IMG/VR virus record: IMGVR_UViG_3300020438_003368
Span: 1 to 43,988 of that record
Strand: one strand, 5' to 3'
Source: a virus
Length of the DNA: 43,988 nucleotides
A program made the position numbers and the translations under genes. The notes under the pieces are model-generated. The model was not told the DNA's origin and did no database searches. It saw only the letters and a list, made by a program, of their open reading frames with translations. Position 1 is the first letter of the stretch, and each line of letters starts with the position of its first letter. This document shows, piece after piece, positions 7,681 to 15,977 of the stretch.

Positions 7681-10600
7681 ATGAGTAGAGTAGCAAATAA
7701 ACTTATTACTAGTGCGTCAGGTTCTGCGGGGGATGCTTACGAGATAGATCAGTCGTTGATATTTGATCAAGCATCAAACAGTCAACTAAGTCGCGTTGTT
7801 TCTTCAGCAGGAAATCGCAAAACTTATACTTTTAGCACATGGATTAAAAAAACTAGTCAAGACGATTGGCAAACAATTATAGCGGTAGACTCTCACATTA
7901 CGGCTGGTGGTAACGATAACTCTGGGTTGTACTTTTATGAAGATACTATTTATATAGTAGATTATGATTATTCCACTACAAACTGGCTGTTACGAACTAA
8001 TAGGTTATTTCGTGATAATTCTGCTTGGTATCACATTGTTTATGTTGTAGATACTACACAAGGAACAGCAGCTAATAGAGTTAAGCTATATATAAATGGA
8101 GTTCAAGAAACTTCTTTTTCAACTGAAACATACCCTGGGGCTGATGTACAGGGTCTTTTTAATTCTACACTTACAGACAGATTAGGTGGTACTTTAACGA
8201 CTCGCGTTGGCAACGGTAGTCAAATTGCAACAACTAACGGAATTGATGGTATTTTAGCAGAAACACATTTTATTGACGGCACTGCGCTTACTCCTAGCTC
8301 CTTTGGTGAAACTAAGGCATCTACAGGTCAGTGGGTACCCAAGGAAGTAACAGGCTTAACTTACGGCACTAATGGATTTTATTTCCCATATCAACAAGGA
8401 GGACAATCTGTATTCTTTGGTACTAATCAAAGAGTTTATATAGACAGTAATAATGCTGCTATAAATGTAGGAACAGGAGACTACACTTACGAGTTTTGGT
8501 TTTATAACACAGGAAACGCTAATAATTATCCTTATATTATAGACTCCGGGGCTAGTGGGAACGCTGGGTCTGTTTATATAGATGTACCAAATAGCGGCAG
8601 ACTTCTATATCATGCATCGCAATCGAGTACTGCAGGGCCTAGTAATGTAGTTTTTGCTACCAGTACCACTACAAATACGTGGTATCATGTAGCCATTTCA
8701 CGTAGTTCTGGAACAACTTCTTGTTATTTGAATGGCACAAGAGGGGCAGAAGTGACTGACAATGGAAACTATAGTAGTCAAAATACTTTTCTGGTTGGCG
8801 GCTACATACCAAACAACGATTATAATTTTACAGGTCTTGTCAGTAATCTAAGAATTATAAAAGGTTCAGGAATTTACTCAGGTTCTTCTATTACAGTTCC
8901 TACCGCTAGGCTTACTAATGTAACCAATACTAGCGTTTTAATTTTGCAAGGTTTAGGAAATTCAGCCGCAGAGGTAACAGTTGGTCCTTCCTTAACAAAC
9001 TATGGTGGGGCTACAGTTGATGTTAGAAGACCCTCTTCTTTTACTACATTGTTGGGAGTAGGGACGGATCATAGTGGTCAAGGCAATGATTATACTCCAG
9101 CTAACTTAGCTAACTCTGACGTAGTAACTGACACGCCTACTAATAATTTTTGTACTTGGAATCCTCTTGATAACGGCAGTACAGTATTAAGCCAAGGTAA
9201 TTTAAAGTTTGTAAACTCTAGTGGAAATTCAGATACAGGCAATACATTTGCTATACCACATACAGGTAAATGGTATTTTGAACATAGATTGACTGTTGTT
9301 GACGCTTATTATGCAGGTTTTCTTTCAAAAGGCTATACAGGGACGGCTGGATCATATAGTGGTTTTACAGCATATCAAATTAAATTTGACGGACAATGGT
9401 ATAATGGAAGTGATTTTGAGAGTTATGCAAGTTCATTCAGCAATGGAGATATTTTAGGATGGGCTATTGATTGTGATAATGGAAAAGTATATGTCAGCGT
9501 AAATGGAACATTTGCTAATAGCGGCAATCCTGTAAATGGTACAAATCCAGCCGATACTTTCACTGCAACTGCTGATTGGAAATTTATAACTTACGGTAAC
9601 TCAGGTTCACAATTTGATGCAAACTTTGGGCAGAATGGAACATTCAATGGATTGGTAACGGCTCAAGGCAATGCAGATGGAGGAGGAATAGGAAATTTCT
9701 ACTATGCACCACCGTCTGGGTTCAAAGCGTTATGCTTTCAAAACCTACCTGATCCAACAATTGCTATATCATCAGAGCATTTTAATACTGTGCTTTATAC
9801 AGGTAATGAAACGGCTCGTTCTATAACTGGTGTTGGATTTGAACCCTCATGGGTTTGGATTAAAGAAAGAAGTGCGGGTGGATCGCATAGAATATTCGAT
9901 CAAGTAAGAGGCGTTAACAAGGTTATACAATCTGATTTAGATACAGCAGAACTTGATAGAACAGAAGTTACTGCCTTTAATTCGGATGGTTTTTCTTTAG
10001 CTGATTCAGTTACAGTTAACCAAGATGGAGTAACGCATGTAGCTTGGAACTGGAAAGCAGGAGGTGCTTCTCCTAGTAAAACGTATGCTGTAAAGGTGGT
10101 TTCAGACAGCGGCAATAAGTATCGTTTTGATGATTATGGAAGCAGTGCAGTAACGCTTAACCTACAAGAGGGAGGCACATATACGTTTGATCAGTCAGAC
10201 AGTTCTAACGCTACCCATCCTCTTAGATTCTCTACTACCTCTGATGGGAGTCATGGTGGCGGCTCAGAATATACAACAGGTGTAACGACTAACGGGACAC
10301 CGGGATCTTCTGGAGCCTACACAAGAATTACAGTGGCTGCTAGTGCGCCAACCCTTTATTACTACTGCACCGCTCATAGCGGCATGGGCGGTCAAGTAAA
10401 CACAAACAGCACATTTGGAGCAACCAACTTGGATGGCTCCATTCTTTCGGTTGTGTCTGAAAATACTACATCAGGATTTAGCATAGTAATCTACACTGGC
10501 ACAGGCTCTAATGCTACGGTTGGACATGAGCTTGGCGTGGCTCCGTCAGTTATATTAGTAAAAAATAGAGAATCTGCTACAAATTGGTTGGTTTATTCTC

Positions 10601-11109
10601 GAAACGATGCAACTGATTATTTAGTTTTAAATGATGCTAGGGCATCAACGGACGAGAACACAATTTGGAATGATACTGCTCCCACTTCAAGCGTTTTTAG
10701 TATTGGAACAACTTCAGGTACTAATACAAGTGGCGATGACATTGTTGCTTATTGTTTTGCAGAAGTTGAAGGCTTTAGTAAGTTCGGAACGTATGAAGCA
10801 AACAATTCAACAAACGGGCCGTTTATCAGTACAGGTTTTACTCCGGCATGGATACTGTTTAAGTATATTGATGGGGCTGGTGAATGGTGGTGGATGTTAG
10901 ACTCTACAAGAGATCCTACTAACTTAAATACTCAAGTTTTATATCCAAATTCTGCTTCTGCTGAAGGCGCAATAGGTAGTAGTGGGGGTGTAGATTTCTT
11001 ATCGAATGGTTTTAAAATCAGAGCAACAAATGGTGGCATTAATTCAGCTAACACTTATTTTTATATGGCTTTTGCAGAGTCACCTTTCAAATATGCAAAT
11101 GCAAGATAA
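7681..11109 (+). CDS. large lectin-like adhesin with cupredoxin-like module
   Basis: A 1142-residue protein, the largest here. Two concanavalin A/LamG-like domains are suggested by TFSTWIKK, WYHIVYVVD, VKLYINGVQETSF (about 50-150) and YTYEFWFYN, WYHVAISRSSG, SCYLNGTRG (about 270-365). A SPRY-like stretch follows (GKWYFEHRLTV to VYVSVNGTF, about 530-620). Residues about 800-910 look like a cupredoxin: H846, C896, H899 and M902 occupy type 1 copper ligand positions (YYYCTAHSGMGG). The last 220 residues are another beta domain. It most likely binds glycans or receptors on the host. A chaperone-like gene follows 12 nt downstream. Confidence 0.75.
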   Translation: MSRVANKLITSASGSAGDAYEIDQSLIFDQASNSQLSRVVSSAGNRKTYTFSTWIKKTSQDDWQTIIAVDSHITAGGNDNSGLYFYEDTIYIVDYDYSTTNWLLRTNRLFRDNSAWYHIVYVVDTTQGTAANRVKLYINGVQETSFSTETYPGADVQGLFNSTLTDRLGGTLTTRVGNGSQIATTNGIDGILAETHFIDGTALTPSSFGETKASTGQWVPKEVTGLTYGTNGFYFPYQQGGQSVFFGTNQRVYIDSNNAAINVGTGDYTYEFWFYNTGNANNYPYIIDSGASGNAGSVYIDVPNSGRLLYHASQSSTAGPSNVVFATSTTTNTWYHVAISRSSGTTSCYLNGTRGAEVTDNGNYSSQNTFLVGGYIPNNDYNFTGLVSNLRIIKGSGIYSGSSITVPTARLTNVTNTSVLILQGLGNSAAEVTVGPSLTNYGGATVDVRRPSSFTTLLGVGTDHSGQGNDYTPANLANSDVVTDTPTNNFCTWNPLDNGSTVLSQGNLKFVNSSGNSDTGNTFAIPHTGKWYFEHRLTVVDAYYAGFLSKGYTGTAGSYSGFTAYQIKFDGQWYNGSDFESYASSFSNGDILGWAIDCDNGKVYVSVNGTFANSGNPVNGTNPADTFTATADWKFITYGNSGSQFDANFGQNGTFNGLVTAQGNADGGGIGNFYYAPPSGFKALCFQNLPDPTIAISSEHFNTVLYTGNETARSITGVGFEPSWVWIKERSAGGSHRIFDQVRGVNKVIQSDLDTAELDRTEVTAFNSDGFSLADSVTVNQDGVTHVAWNWKAGGASPSKTYAVKVVSDSGNKYRFDDYGSSAVTLNLQEGGTYTFDQSDSSNATHPLRFSTTSDGSHGGGSEYTTGVTTNGTPGSSGAYTRITVAASAPTLYYYCTAHSGMGGQVNTNSTFGATNLDGSILSVVSENTTSGFSIVIYTGTGSNATVGHELGVAPSVILVKNRESATNWLVYSRNDATDYLVLNDARASTDENTIWNDTAPTSSVFSIGTTSGTNTSGDDIVAYCFAEVEGFSKFGTYEANNSTNGPFISTGFTPAWILFKYIDGAGEWWWMLDSTRDPTNLNTQVLYPNSASAEGAIGSSGGVDFLSNGFKIRATNGGINSANTYFYMAFAESPFKYANAR

Positions 11110-11121
11110 CAGGAGAAAACA

Positions 11122-11700
11122 ATGTTTGCAATAGTAAAAGATGGAGTAATTACACGGACGGGATTATCTTTCCGGCAATTGTTTCCAAATACAAGTTTTC
11201 CATCTAATGGGCCTAATTCAGCTTTTCGAAGCGAAAACGGTGTCATGGAAGTTGTAAACGCAAAACAGAAAAACAGAGCTTACTACTATGTGACTCAAGG
11301 GGATATTGTGCTTGTAGATGGTGTACCTACGCAACAATATACAAATACTGCTAAACGTCTAGTAGATGAAGACGCTAAAGATTCTGATGGTAAGCAGCTT
11401 TATGTGCAAGTTAAAAATAGTGATGGTGATTGGGTTGATAGTAGTGAAAAAATAATCAATCAAGGTTTAAAAACGCCTATGACTTCTCAAGTCAAAACTA
11501 CAGCTAACAGTATACTAGCTAAAACGGATTGGATGGTAATTAGAAAGGCTGAAAGAGATGTAGCTATACCTAGTGCTACAGTTACGTATCGTGCGGCAGT
11601 AATTACGGAATGTGCAAGATTAGAAACAGCCATTACAAATGCAGCAGATGTAGACGCTTTAGCAGCAGTAATGAGTGCACAAAACTGGCCAGCTGAATAA
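11122..11700 (+). CDS. tail fibre assembly protein, copy 3 (DUF4376-like)
   Basis: A 192-residue protein preceded by AGGAG. The N-terminus (MFAIVKDGVI, then FPNTSFPSNGP) is typical of fibre-assembly proteins. The C-terminus has KTDWMVIRKAERDVAIP, YRAAVITECARLETAI and a final NWP motif, the layout of the DUF4376/tail-fibre-assembly group. It is larger and more diverged than the copies at 4136 and 6444 but occupies the same place behind an adhesin. Its likely job is assembly of the large lectin-like protein. Confidence 0.65.
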   Translation: MFAIVKDGVITRTGLSFRQLFPNTSFPSNGPNSAFRSENGVMEVVNAKQKNRAYYYVTQGDIVLVDGVPTQQYTNTAKRLVDEDAKDSDGKQLYVQVKNSDGDWVDSSEKIINQGLKTPMTSQVKTTANSILAKTDWMVIRKAERDVAIPSATVTYRAAVITECARLETAITNAADVDALAAVMSAQNWPAE

Positions 11701-11740
11701 TTTACGGGCTTAGCCCAATTTTCCAAGGAGGGAATATGAT

Positions 11741-12409
11741 ATGAAAAAACTAATGGCTGTGGGGCTTATTGCTTTAAGCCTCGGAGCTTGTGCGAGTACG
11801 TCCACTACTGAGTATTATGCAGCAATGGAAAGAGCAACTCTAGCACAAGCAAAAGTCCAAGAGGCACGATATAATGCTCTAAGCAGAATTGCAGGACAAG
11901 GCAACGAGGCAGCAACTGCCGCGGTTATGGCACTCGCTATGACAAATCAAACTCCTATAATTCCTCAGGCTCAAAAGTCTGCTGCCCTACAATGGGCTCA
12001 AGTTTTGTCAGGTCCAGTTTCGTCACTCGGAGCTATGTGGCTTTCAAATGATGCAACTAAATCAATGGCAAAATACAATAGTCAGACTCAAATAGCAAGT
12101 ATACAAGCAGATCAAACAAATACTACAGAGTTGTATGGTTTATTGGGTTCTAACTCTAATAATCTAACAAGTGTGGGTTTGGGAGGGTTTAATGCGCTGA
12201 ATACTTCTATGGAATATATAAGTCCGGATATGCCTGATTATTCTACTGACTTTAGTAATATTGATAATTACTTACTAAAAATAATAAATAACTTAAATAC
12301 TACTAATACGCAAGATAATCAAATCTGGGTTCCGGGTGTGAATTGTGTAAATGCAGCTAATCCAGGTATTATTGGGGTTGGAGGTACAGTTACTGTTTGT
12401 CCACAATAA
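11741..12409 (+). CDS. lipoprotein of unknown role
   Basis: A 222-residue protein with a lipoprotein signal: KK, hydrophobic VGLIALSL, then LGAC with C17 as the lipidated Cys. The mature part begins with a helical, Ala/Gln/Glu-rich segment (about 25-60), then Thr/Asn/Ser-rich sequence and a C-terminal pair of Cys (about 205 and 220) that could form a disulfide. AAGGAGG precedes the start by 9 nt. It ends the + strand structural run at a terminator. Phage lipoproteins often act in lysis or in blocking superinfection; which applies here cannot be told. Confidence 0.65.
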   Translation: MKKLMAVGLIALSLGACASTSTTEYYAAMERATLAQAKVQEARYNALSRIAGQGNEAATAAVMALAMTNQTPIIPQAQKSAALQWAQVLSGPVSSLGAMWLSNDATKSMAKYNSQTQIASIQADQTNTTELYGLLGSNSNNLTSVGLGGFNALNTSMEYISPDMPDYSTDFSNIDNYLLKIINNLNTTNTQDNQIWVPGVNCVNAANPGIIGVGGTVTVCPQ

Positions 12410-12410
12410 A

Positions 12411-12430
12411 AAAGGGGCTTTCGCCCCTTT
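12411..12430. terminator. bidirectional intrinsic terminator between convergent genes
   Basis: A perfect 8-bp stem AAAGGGGC/GCCCCTTT with a 4-nt loop. On the - strand it is followed by TTTTTTATT, an ideal U-tract for ending the long leftward transcript. On the + strand the run after the stem is weaker (TTTCATT). It lies 2 nt beyond the lipoprotein stop and 3 nt beyond the receptor stop. Confidence 0.85.
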
Positions 12431-12432
12431 CA

Positions 12433-14703
12433 TTAGAAGTTATATCTAAGTCTGCCCATAATTTGTCTGGGAGGAATTAATTCTATACCTGTTGCACTTA
12501 CCCCAAATACATCAGTCATGCGGGAGTTTACTCCTGCTTTATCTCCTATATTATAAGCCATTAAGTCAAATCCTAGTTTTTCATTGTCTAAGTCATAGCT
12601 AAGTAATATATTAACTATATTATAACTTGGAACTGTGTCAACAGTAGGATTGTTTATTACTCTTTGCTGAAATTCTCCTCTATGAACATACTGTATAATT
12701 CCTGTAAAGAGTCCAGAGGTAAAGAACTTCTCATACTTCAAACTTACATTTCCGGTCATGTTTGGAGTCTTCGCTAAGTCATTTCCTTGTATGTCTTCTC
12801 GGAGTCCATATCTTATAGCTTCTTGGCCAAAAAAGTATGGTTCTGCTTTTACATTGTCGAGAGCTTCGTAGGGCGATTGGATATTCGATTCAAGAAATGA
12901 AACTTTCATATCAAGAGTCAAGGAGTCCGTAATAAGTTGTATAAATTCAACTTCTCCACCTTTTACTTCTACCTCAGGTATATTTGCCACACCTCCTCGG
13001 TATATATCTGGGTCTGTTGCCTGAAACTGTAAGTTCTCGTAATCATAGAAAAATACTGCTACGTTTAATCTACTTCTCTGACCAGCTATTTTTAAGCCTA
13101 GTTCATATGCCATTACTTCTTCATTATCAAAGATAGGAAAAACCATAACTGGAGCATTATCATTATCAAAACCAAATGTGAGATTGCTTCCTCCGGGTTT
13201 AAAACCTTTGGTTGCTGAAAAATAAGTCATGGTTCCTTTCCTCGGATTCCATTCTACTGCTACTCTTCCAGTCGTCTCTGTTAAGTTTTCGTTTAGATTA
13301 TACACCTGCCCTGGTATTCCAAAGAAGTTGGATACAAAGCTGTCCACTGTGTCGTCTGTATAGCGTAGTCCTGTAATTAGGCGTAAGCTATCAGTCATGT
13401 GTAATGTTGTTTGTGCAAAAACTGAGTATGATTCTCGTGTGGGGTATGCATCAGAAATAAAGCCTACTTCAGCTCCATAAATTGCAAAACACGCAGGGCA
13501 CTCAGAGTTATGTACATACGGTGTGAATTGTCCATCTGCTAAACCAATATCGTATACATTATTTACATCTTTGTATTCACGAATATGATTTTCTATTTCA
13601 TGGTCAAGATAAAATGCTCCGACTGTCCAATCCAGCTTTCCAAAAAGTGGAGTATCAGAAATTAGGTTGACTTCAAAAGTTTTTGTCTCAACCATTGAGG
13701 TTTCTGGGTCGTACTCTGCCCGAATATAGGGAAGCCCCGCCCAAAGACCACCAATATGGATGTCTCCAAAGTTGTGCCTATCATTATCTCTTTTGACTAG
13801 TACATCATCTTTTTGCCAACTTGCTATAGCTTTTAGAGTTGAATTAGTAAGTCCAACTTCAAGTATAGCAGCGGCAAGTTTAGAGGTAAGTTGAAAGTTT
13901 GCTTCTGTATCTTGGACTAGTTCTCGAGGATCTGGAGTTTGATCATCAATACCTTTCATCGCAGCTCCGTTATTATCTGCGTCAAAATATTGAGCAAAAA
14001 CTCTTAGACTAGCAATGCCTTTCGTATACTGCCAATCTGTGCGAGCACTTACAGAGCTCATATCATCTAAGTCTTGTCCATTTAGTAGATTTTTGGAAAA
14101 TCCGTCTCTGTTTACAACAGATACAGAGGTTCGTGTAGCTAGATTTTCCGAGAGGGGGGTATTCATAGAGACTCTAAACTTTGTTAGATTATAGTCTCCG
14201 ACGGTGAGATCTCCTGTGGCTCCAAATACATTACTCGGTGCTTTACTAATTACATTTATAGCACCTCCTGTAGAGTTTTGTCCAAAAAGGGTGCCTTGCG
14301 GCCCTCTAAGAACTTCTATTCGCTCAACGTCTATAAAATCTGTCTGAAGAGCGAAAGGAGAGGCTACATAAACCCCGTCTAAGTGATAAGCTACTGATGG
14401 GGCTGCTATTGCATTTTGATTAGTCTCATTACCGATTCCTCGAATTGATATAATCGTTTTGTACCCTTCGTTCTTTGTAACTGTTACTCCTGGAGCTATA
14501 GCACTCAGATCGACAAAGGTATTTATGTTTTTTTGGAGCAACTCTTCTCCTGAGAGAACTGTTATAGCTTGTGATATATCTTTTAGGTTTTCATCGCGTT
14601 TTTCCGCAACTACTACTATTTCTTCTAAATATTCTATCGACAAACTTGGTACTGAAAAGCTTAATAAAATTCCTACTATGAAGAGTTTTGTACCTCTACT
14701 CAT
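12433..14703 (-). CDS. TonB-dependent outer-membrane receptor
   Basis: A 756-residue protein with all parts of a TonB-dependent receptor: signal peptide (about 1-22, FIVGILLSFSVPSLS), a TonB-box-like segment EEIVVVAEKRDEN (27-39), a plug domain with ISIRGIGNE and the highly conserved VLRGPQGTLFGQNSTGGAIN, then a long barrel of amphipathic strands ending in RLRYNF with terminal Phe. An exposed loop carries CPAC. Length and frame are intact. In cells such proteins import siderophores, haem, vitamins or glycans using TonB. The ATG lies within ATGA shared with the 52-residue gene upstream, and GGAGG precedes it by about 10 nt. Substrate cannot be deduced. Confidence 0.92.
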   Translation of the reverse strand: MSRGTKLFIVGILLSFSVPSLSIEYLEEIVVVAEKRDENLKDISQAITVLSGEELLQKNINTFVDLSAIAPGVTVTKNEGYKTIISIRGIGNETNQNAIAAPSVAYHLDGVYVASPFALQTDFIDVERIEVLRGPQGTLFGQNSTGGAINVISKAPSNVFGATGDLTVGDYNLTKFRVSMNTPLSENLATRTSVSVVNRDGFSKNLLNGQDLDDMSSVSARTDWQYTKGIASLRVFAQYFDADNNGAAMKGIDDQTPDPRELVQDTEANFQLTSKLAAAILEVGLTNSTLKAIASWQKDDVLVKRDNDRHNFGDIHIGGLWAGLPYIRAEYDPETSMVETKTFEVNLISDTPLFGKLDWTVGAFYLDHEIENHIREYKDVNNVYDIGLADGQFTPYVHNSECPACFAIYGAEVGFISDAYPTRESYSVFAQTTLHMTDSLRLITGLRYTDDTVDSFVSNFFGIPGQVYNLNENLTETTGRVAVEWNPRKGTMTYFSATKGFKPGGSNLTFGFDNDNAPVMVFPIFDNEEVMAYELGLKIAGQRSRLNVAVFFYDYENLQFQATDPDIYRGGVANIPEVEVKGGEVEFIQLITDSLTLDMKVSFLESNIQSPYEALDNVKAEPYFFGQEAIRYGLREDIQGNDLAKTPNMTGNVSLKYEKFFTSGLFTGIIQYVHRGEFQQRVINNPTVDTVPSYNIVNILLSYDLDNEKLGFDLMAYNIGDKAGVNSRMTDVFGVSATGIELIPPRQIMGRLRYNF

Positions 14704-14858
14704 ACATCTGATTCCTCCGTATTCTTCATCTCTGGCTGCATTTGTGGAGCAGCCTGTTCTTGTATCAGTTTAATAAGATTCATACTTAGTTTTGCAGGAA
14801 GTTCCCCCAAACCTTGCAGAATAATATTAACTTGTTCTATTTCAAATTCAAATTTCAT
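14700..14858 (-). CDS. small conserved phage protein (52 aa) linking nrdB and receptor gene
   Basis: A 52-residue acidic protein starting MKFEFEIEQVNIILQGLGEL and ending EESDV. I recognise the type as a small protein found near replication or nucleotide genes in marine phages, with no known function. Its ATG overlaps the TGA of nrdB (ATGA) and its own TGA overlaps the ATG of the receptor gene (ATGA). This chain makes translational coupling of all three very likely and shows that the receptor gene belongs to the phage operon. Confidence 0.75.
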   Translation of the reverse strand: MKFEFEIEQVNIILQGLGELPAKLSMNLIKLIQEQAAPQMQPEMKNTEESDV

Positions 14859-15814
14859 TTAAAAATGTCCTGCCAATTACCTGTCGTGCTAGCCCGAGAA
14901 TACTCAGTTGCACGGTTTTCAAAAAAATTAGTGTGCTCAACACCGTTTAACATGTAATCCAACCACGGTAATGGGTTTTGCTCACTCCCAAATATCTTTT
15001 TCATACCAAGACCTAGTAGCCTTCTATCTGCAATATATCGAATATACTCTTTTATCTGTTCGGGTGTTAGATCCGGTACTTCGGCATTTTCAAAACACAA
15101 ATCGATAAAAGCATCTTCCAACTCTACTGTGCGCTCTGCTGCACAATAAATTTCATACTTTAGATCATCCGTCCATAGCTCAGGGTTTTCTTTTATGAAG
15201 GTACGAAACAGTTGACACATTCCCTCAACATGCAATGTTTCATCTCGTACAGACCATGTAACAATTTGACCCATACCTTTCATAAGGTTGTGGCGAGGAA
15301 AGTTCAACAGGATAGCAAAACTACTAAATAGCTGCACCCCTTCGGTAAATGCCGAATAGATAGCCATAGTCTTTGCGATATCAACTGAAGTTCCCATACC
15401 AAAATTATTCAAGTGCTCATGTTTTGCTAACATTTCCTTGTGTTCAAAGAATTTTTGATACTCTTCGTCACCAAAACCTAGCGTTTCCAAAAGCAATGAA
15501 TACGCTTCCTGATGTACTGCTTCCATTGCTGCAAACGCAGACAACATCATTCGTACTTCAGGCTGCTTGAATGTAGGTAAGTAATGCTTTGCATACCCAC
15601 AACAAACATCTACATCCGCCTGCGTAAAAAACCTAAAAATTTGACTTATAAGTTTTTTATTTGCAGGAGTTAACTTTTCCCTGTAATCACGTAAATCATC
15701 CGCAAGATTGACCTCATCAGGAAGCCAGTGCATATGCTGTTGAGTTTTGTAATGTTCAAATGCCCAAGGGTAATTAAAGGGTTTGTAATAATTTCTTTCT
15801 TCTAATAAACTCAT
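14855..15814 (-). CDS. nrdB: ribonucleotide reductase, class I small subunit
   Basis: A 319-residue di-iron subunit that generates the radical for reduction of ribonucleotides to deoxyribonucleotides. Metal ligands are recognisable: D67, E98 and H101 (MEAVHQEAY), E158 (FTEGVQLF), E192 and H195 (RDETLH). Y105 is in the position of the radical tyrosine. Somewhat shorter than the E. coli protein (about 375) but complete. ATG with GAGG upstream. It follows nrdA after a 50-residue membrane protein gene and is coupled to the next gene by ATGA. It needs iron, which is notable beside the receptor. Confidence 0.93.
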   Translation of the reverse strand: MSLLEERNYYKPFNYPWAFEHYKTQQHMHWLPDEVNLADDLRDYREKLTPANKKLISQIFRFFTQADVDVCCGYAKHYLPTFKQPEVRMMLSAFAAMEAVHQEAYSLLLETLGFGDEEYQKFFEHKEMLAKHEHLNNFGMGTSVDIAKTMAIYSAFTEGVQLFSSFAILLNFPRHNLMKGMGQIVTWSVRDETLHVEGMCQLFRTFIKENPELWTDDLKYEIYCAAERTVELEDAFIDLCFENAEVPDLTPEQIKEYIRYIADRRLLGLGMKKIFGSEQNPLPWLDYMLNGVEHTNFFENRATEYSRASTTGNWQDIFK

Positions 15815-15823
15815 TCACGTCCT

Positions 15824-15976
15824 CTACCAATTATGTACTACGTTTGCCATTATAAAAAAACAAGTTAAAAAATTAACTAACACAATTCCTGTGCGCAGTA
15901 TCGCTACTATATTATCGTACTCTTCTGTTTTTTCATCTGAGAAACTACCAATAGTATACTTCCAAATAGTCCACAT
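15824..15976 (-). CDS. small membrane protein between nrdA and nrdB (50 aa)
   Basis: A 50-residue protein MWTIWKYTIGSFSDEKTEEY and onward, with one transmembrane segment (about 26-46: IVAILRTGIVLVNFLTCFFI) and a C-terminal NVVHNW. The form W-x-I-W-K-x-x-x-G-x-F-S-D-x-K-T with a hydrophobic stretch and terminal HNW recurs in marine phages, commonly beside RNR genes. Its start lies 2 nt past the nrdA stop. Function unknown; it may anchor something at the membrane. Confidence 0.7.
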   Translation of the reverse strand: MWTIWKYTIGSFSDEKTEEYDNIVAILRTGIVLVNFLTCFFIMANVVHNW

Positions 15977-15977
15977 C

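Noticed and set aside
11705-11720. Hairpin GGGC-TTA-GCCC before the lipoprotein as a terminator
   Set aside because: Only a 4-bp stem with a poor T-run; too weak to call.
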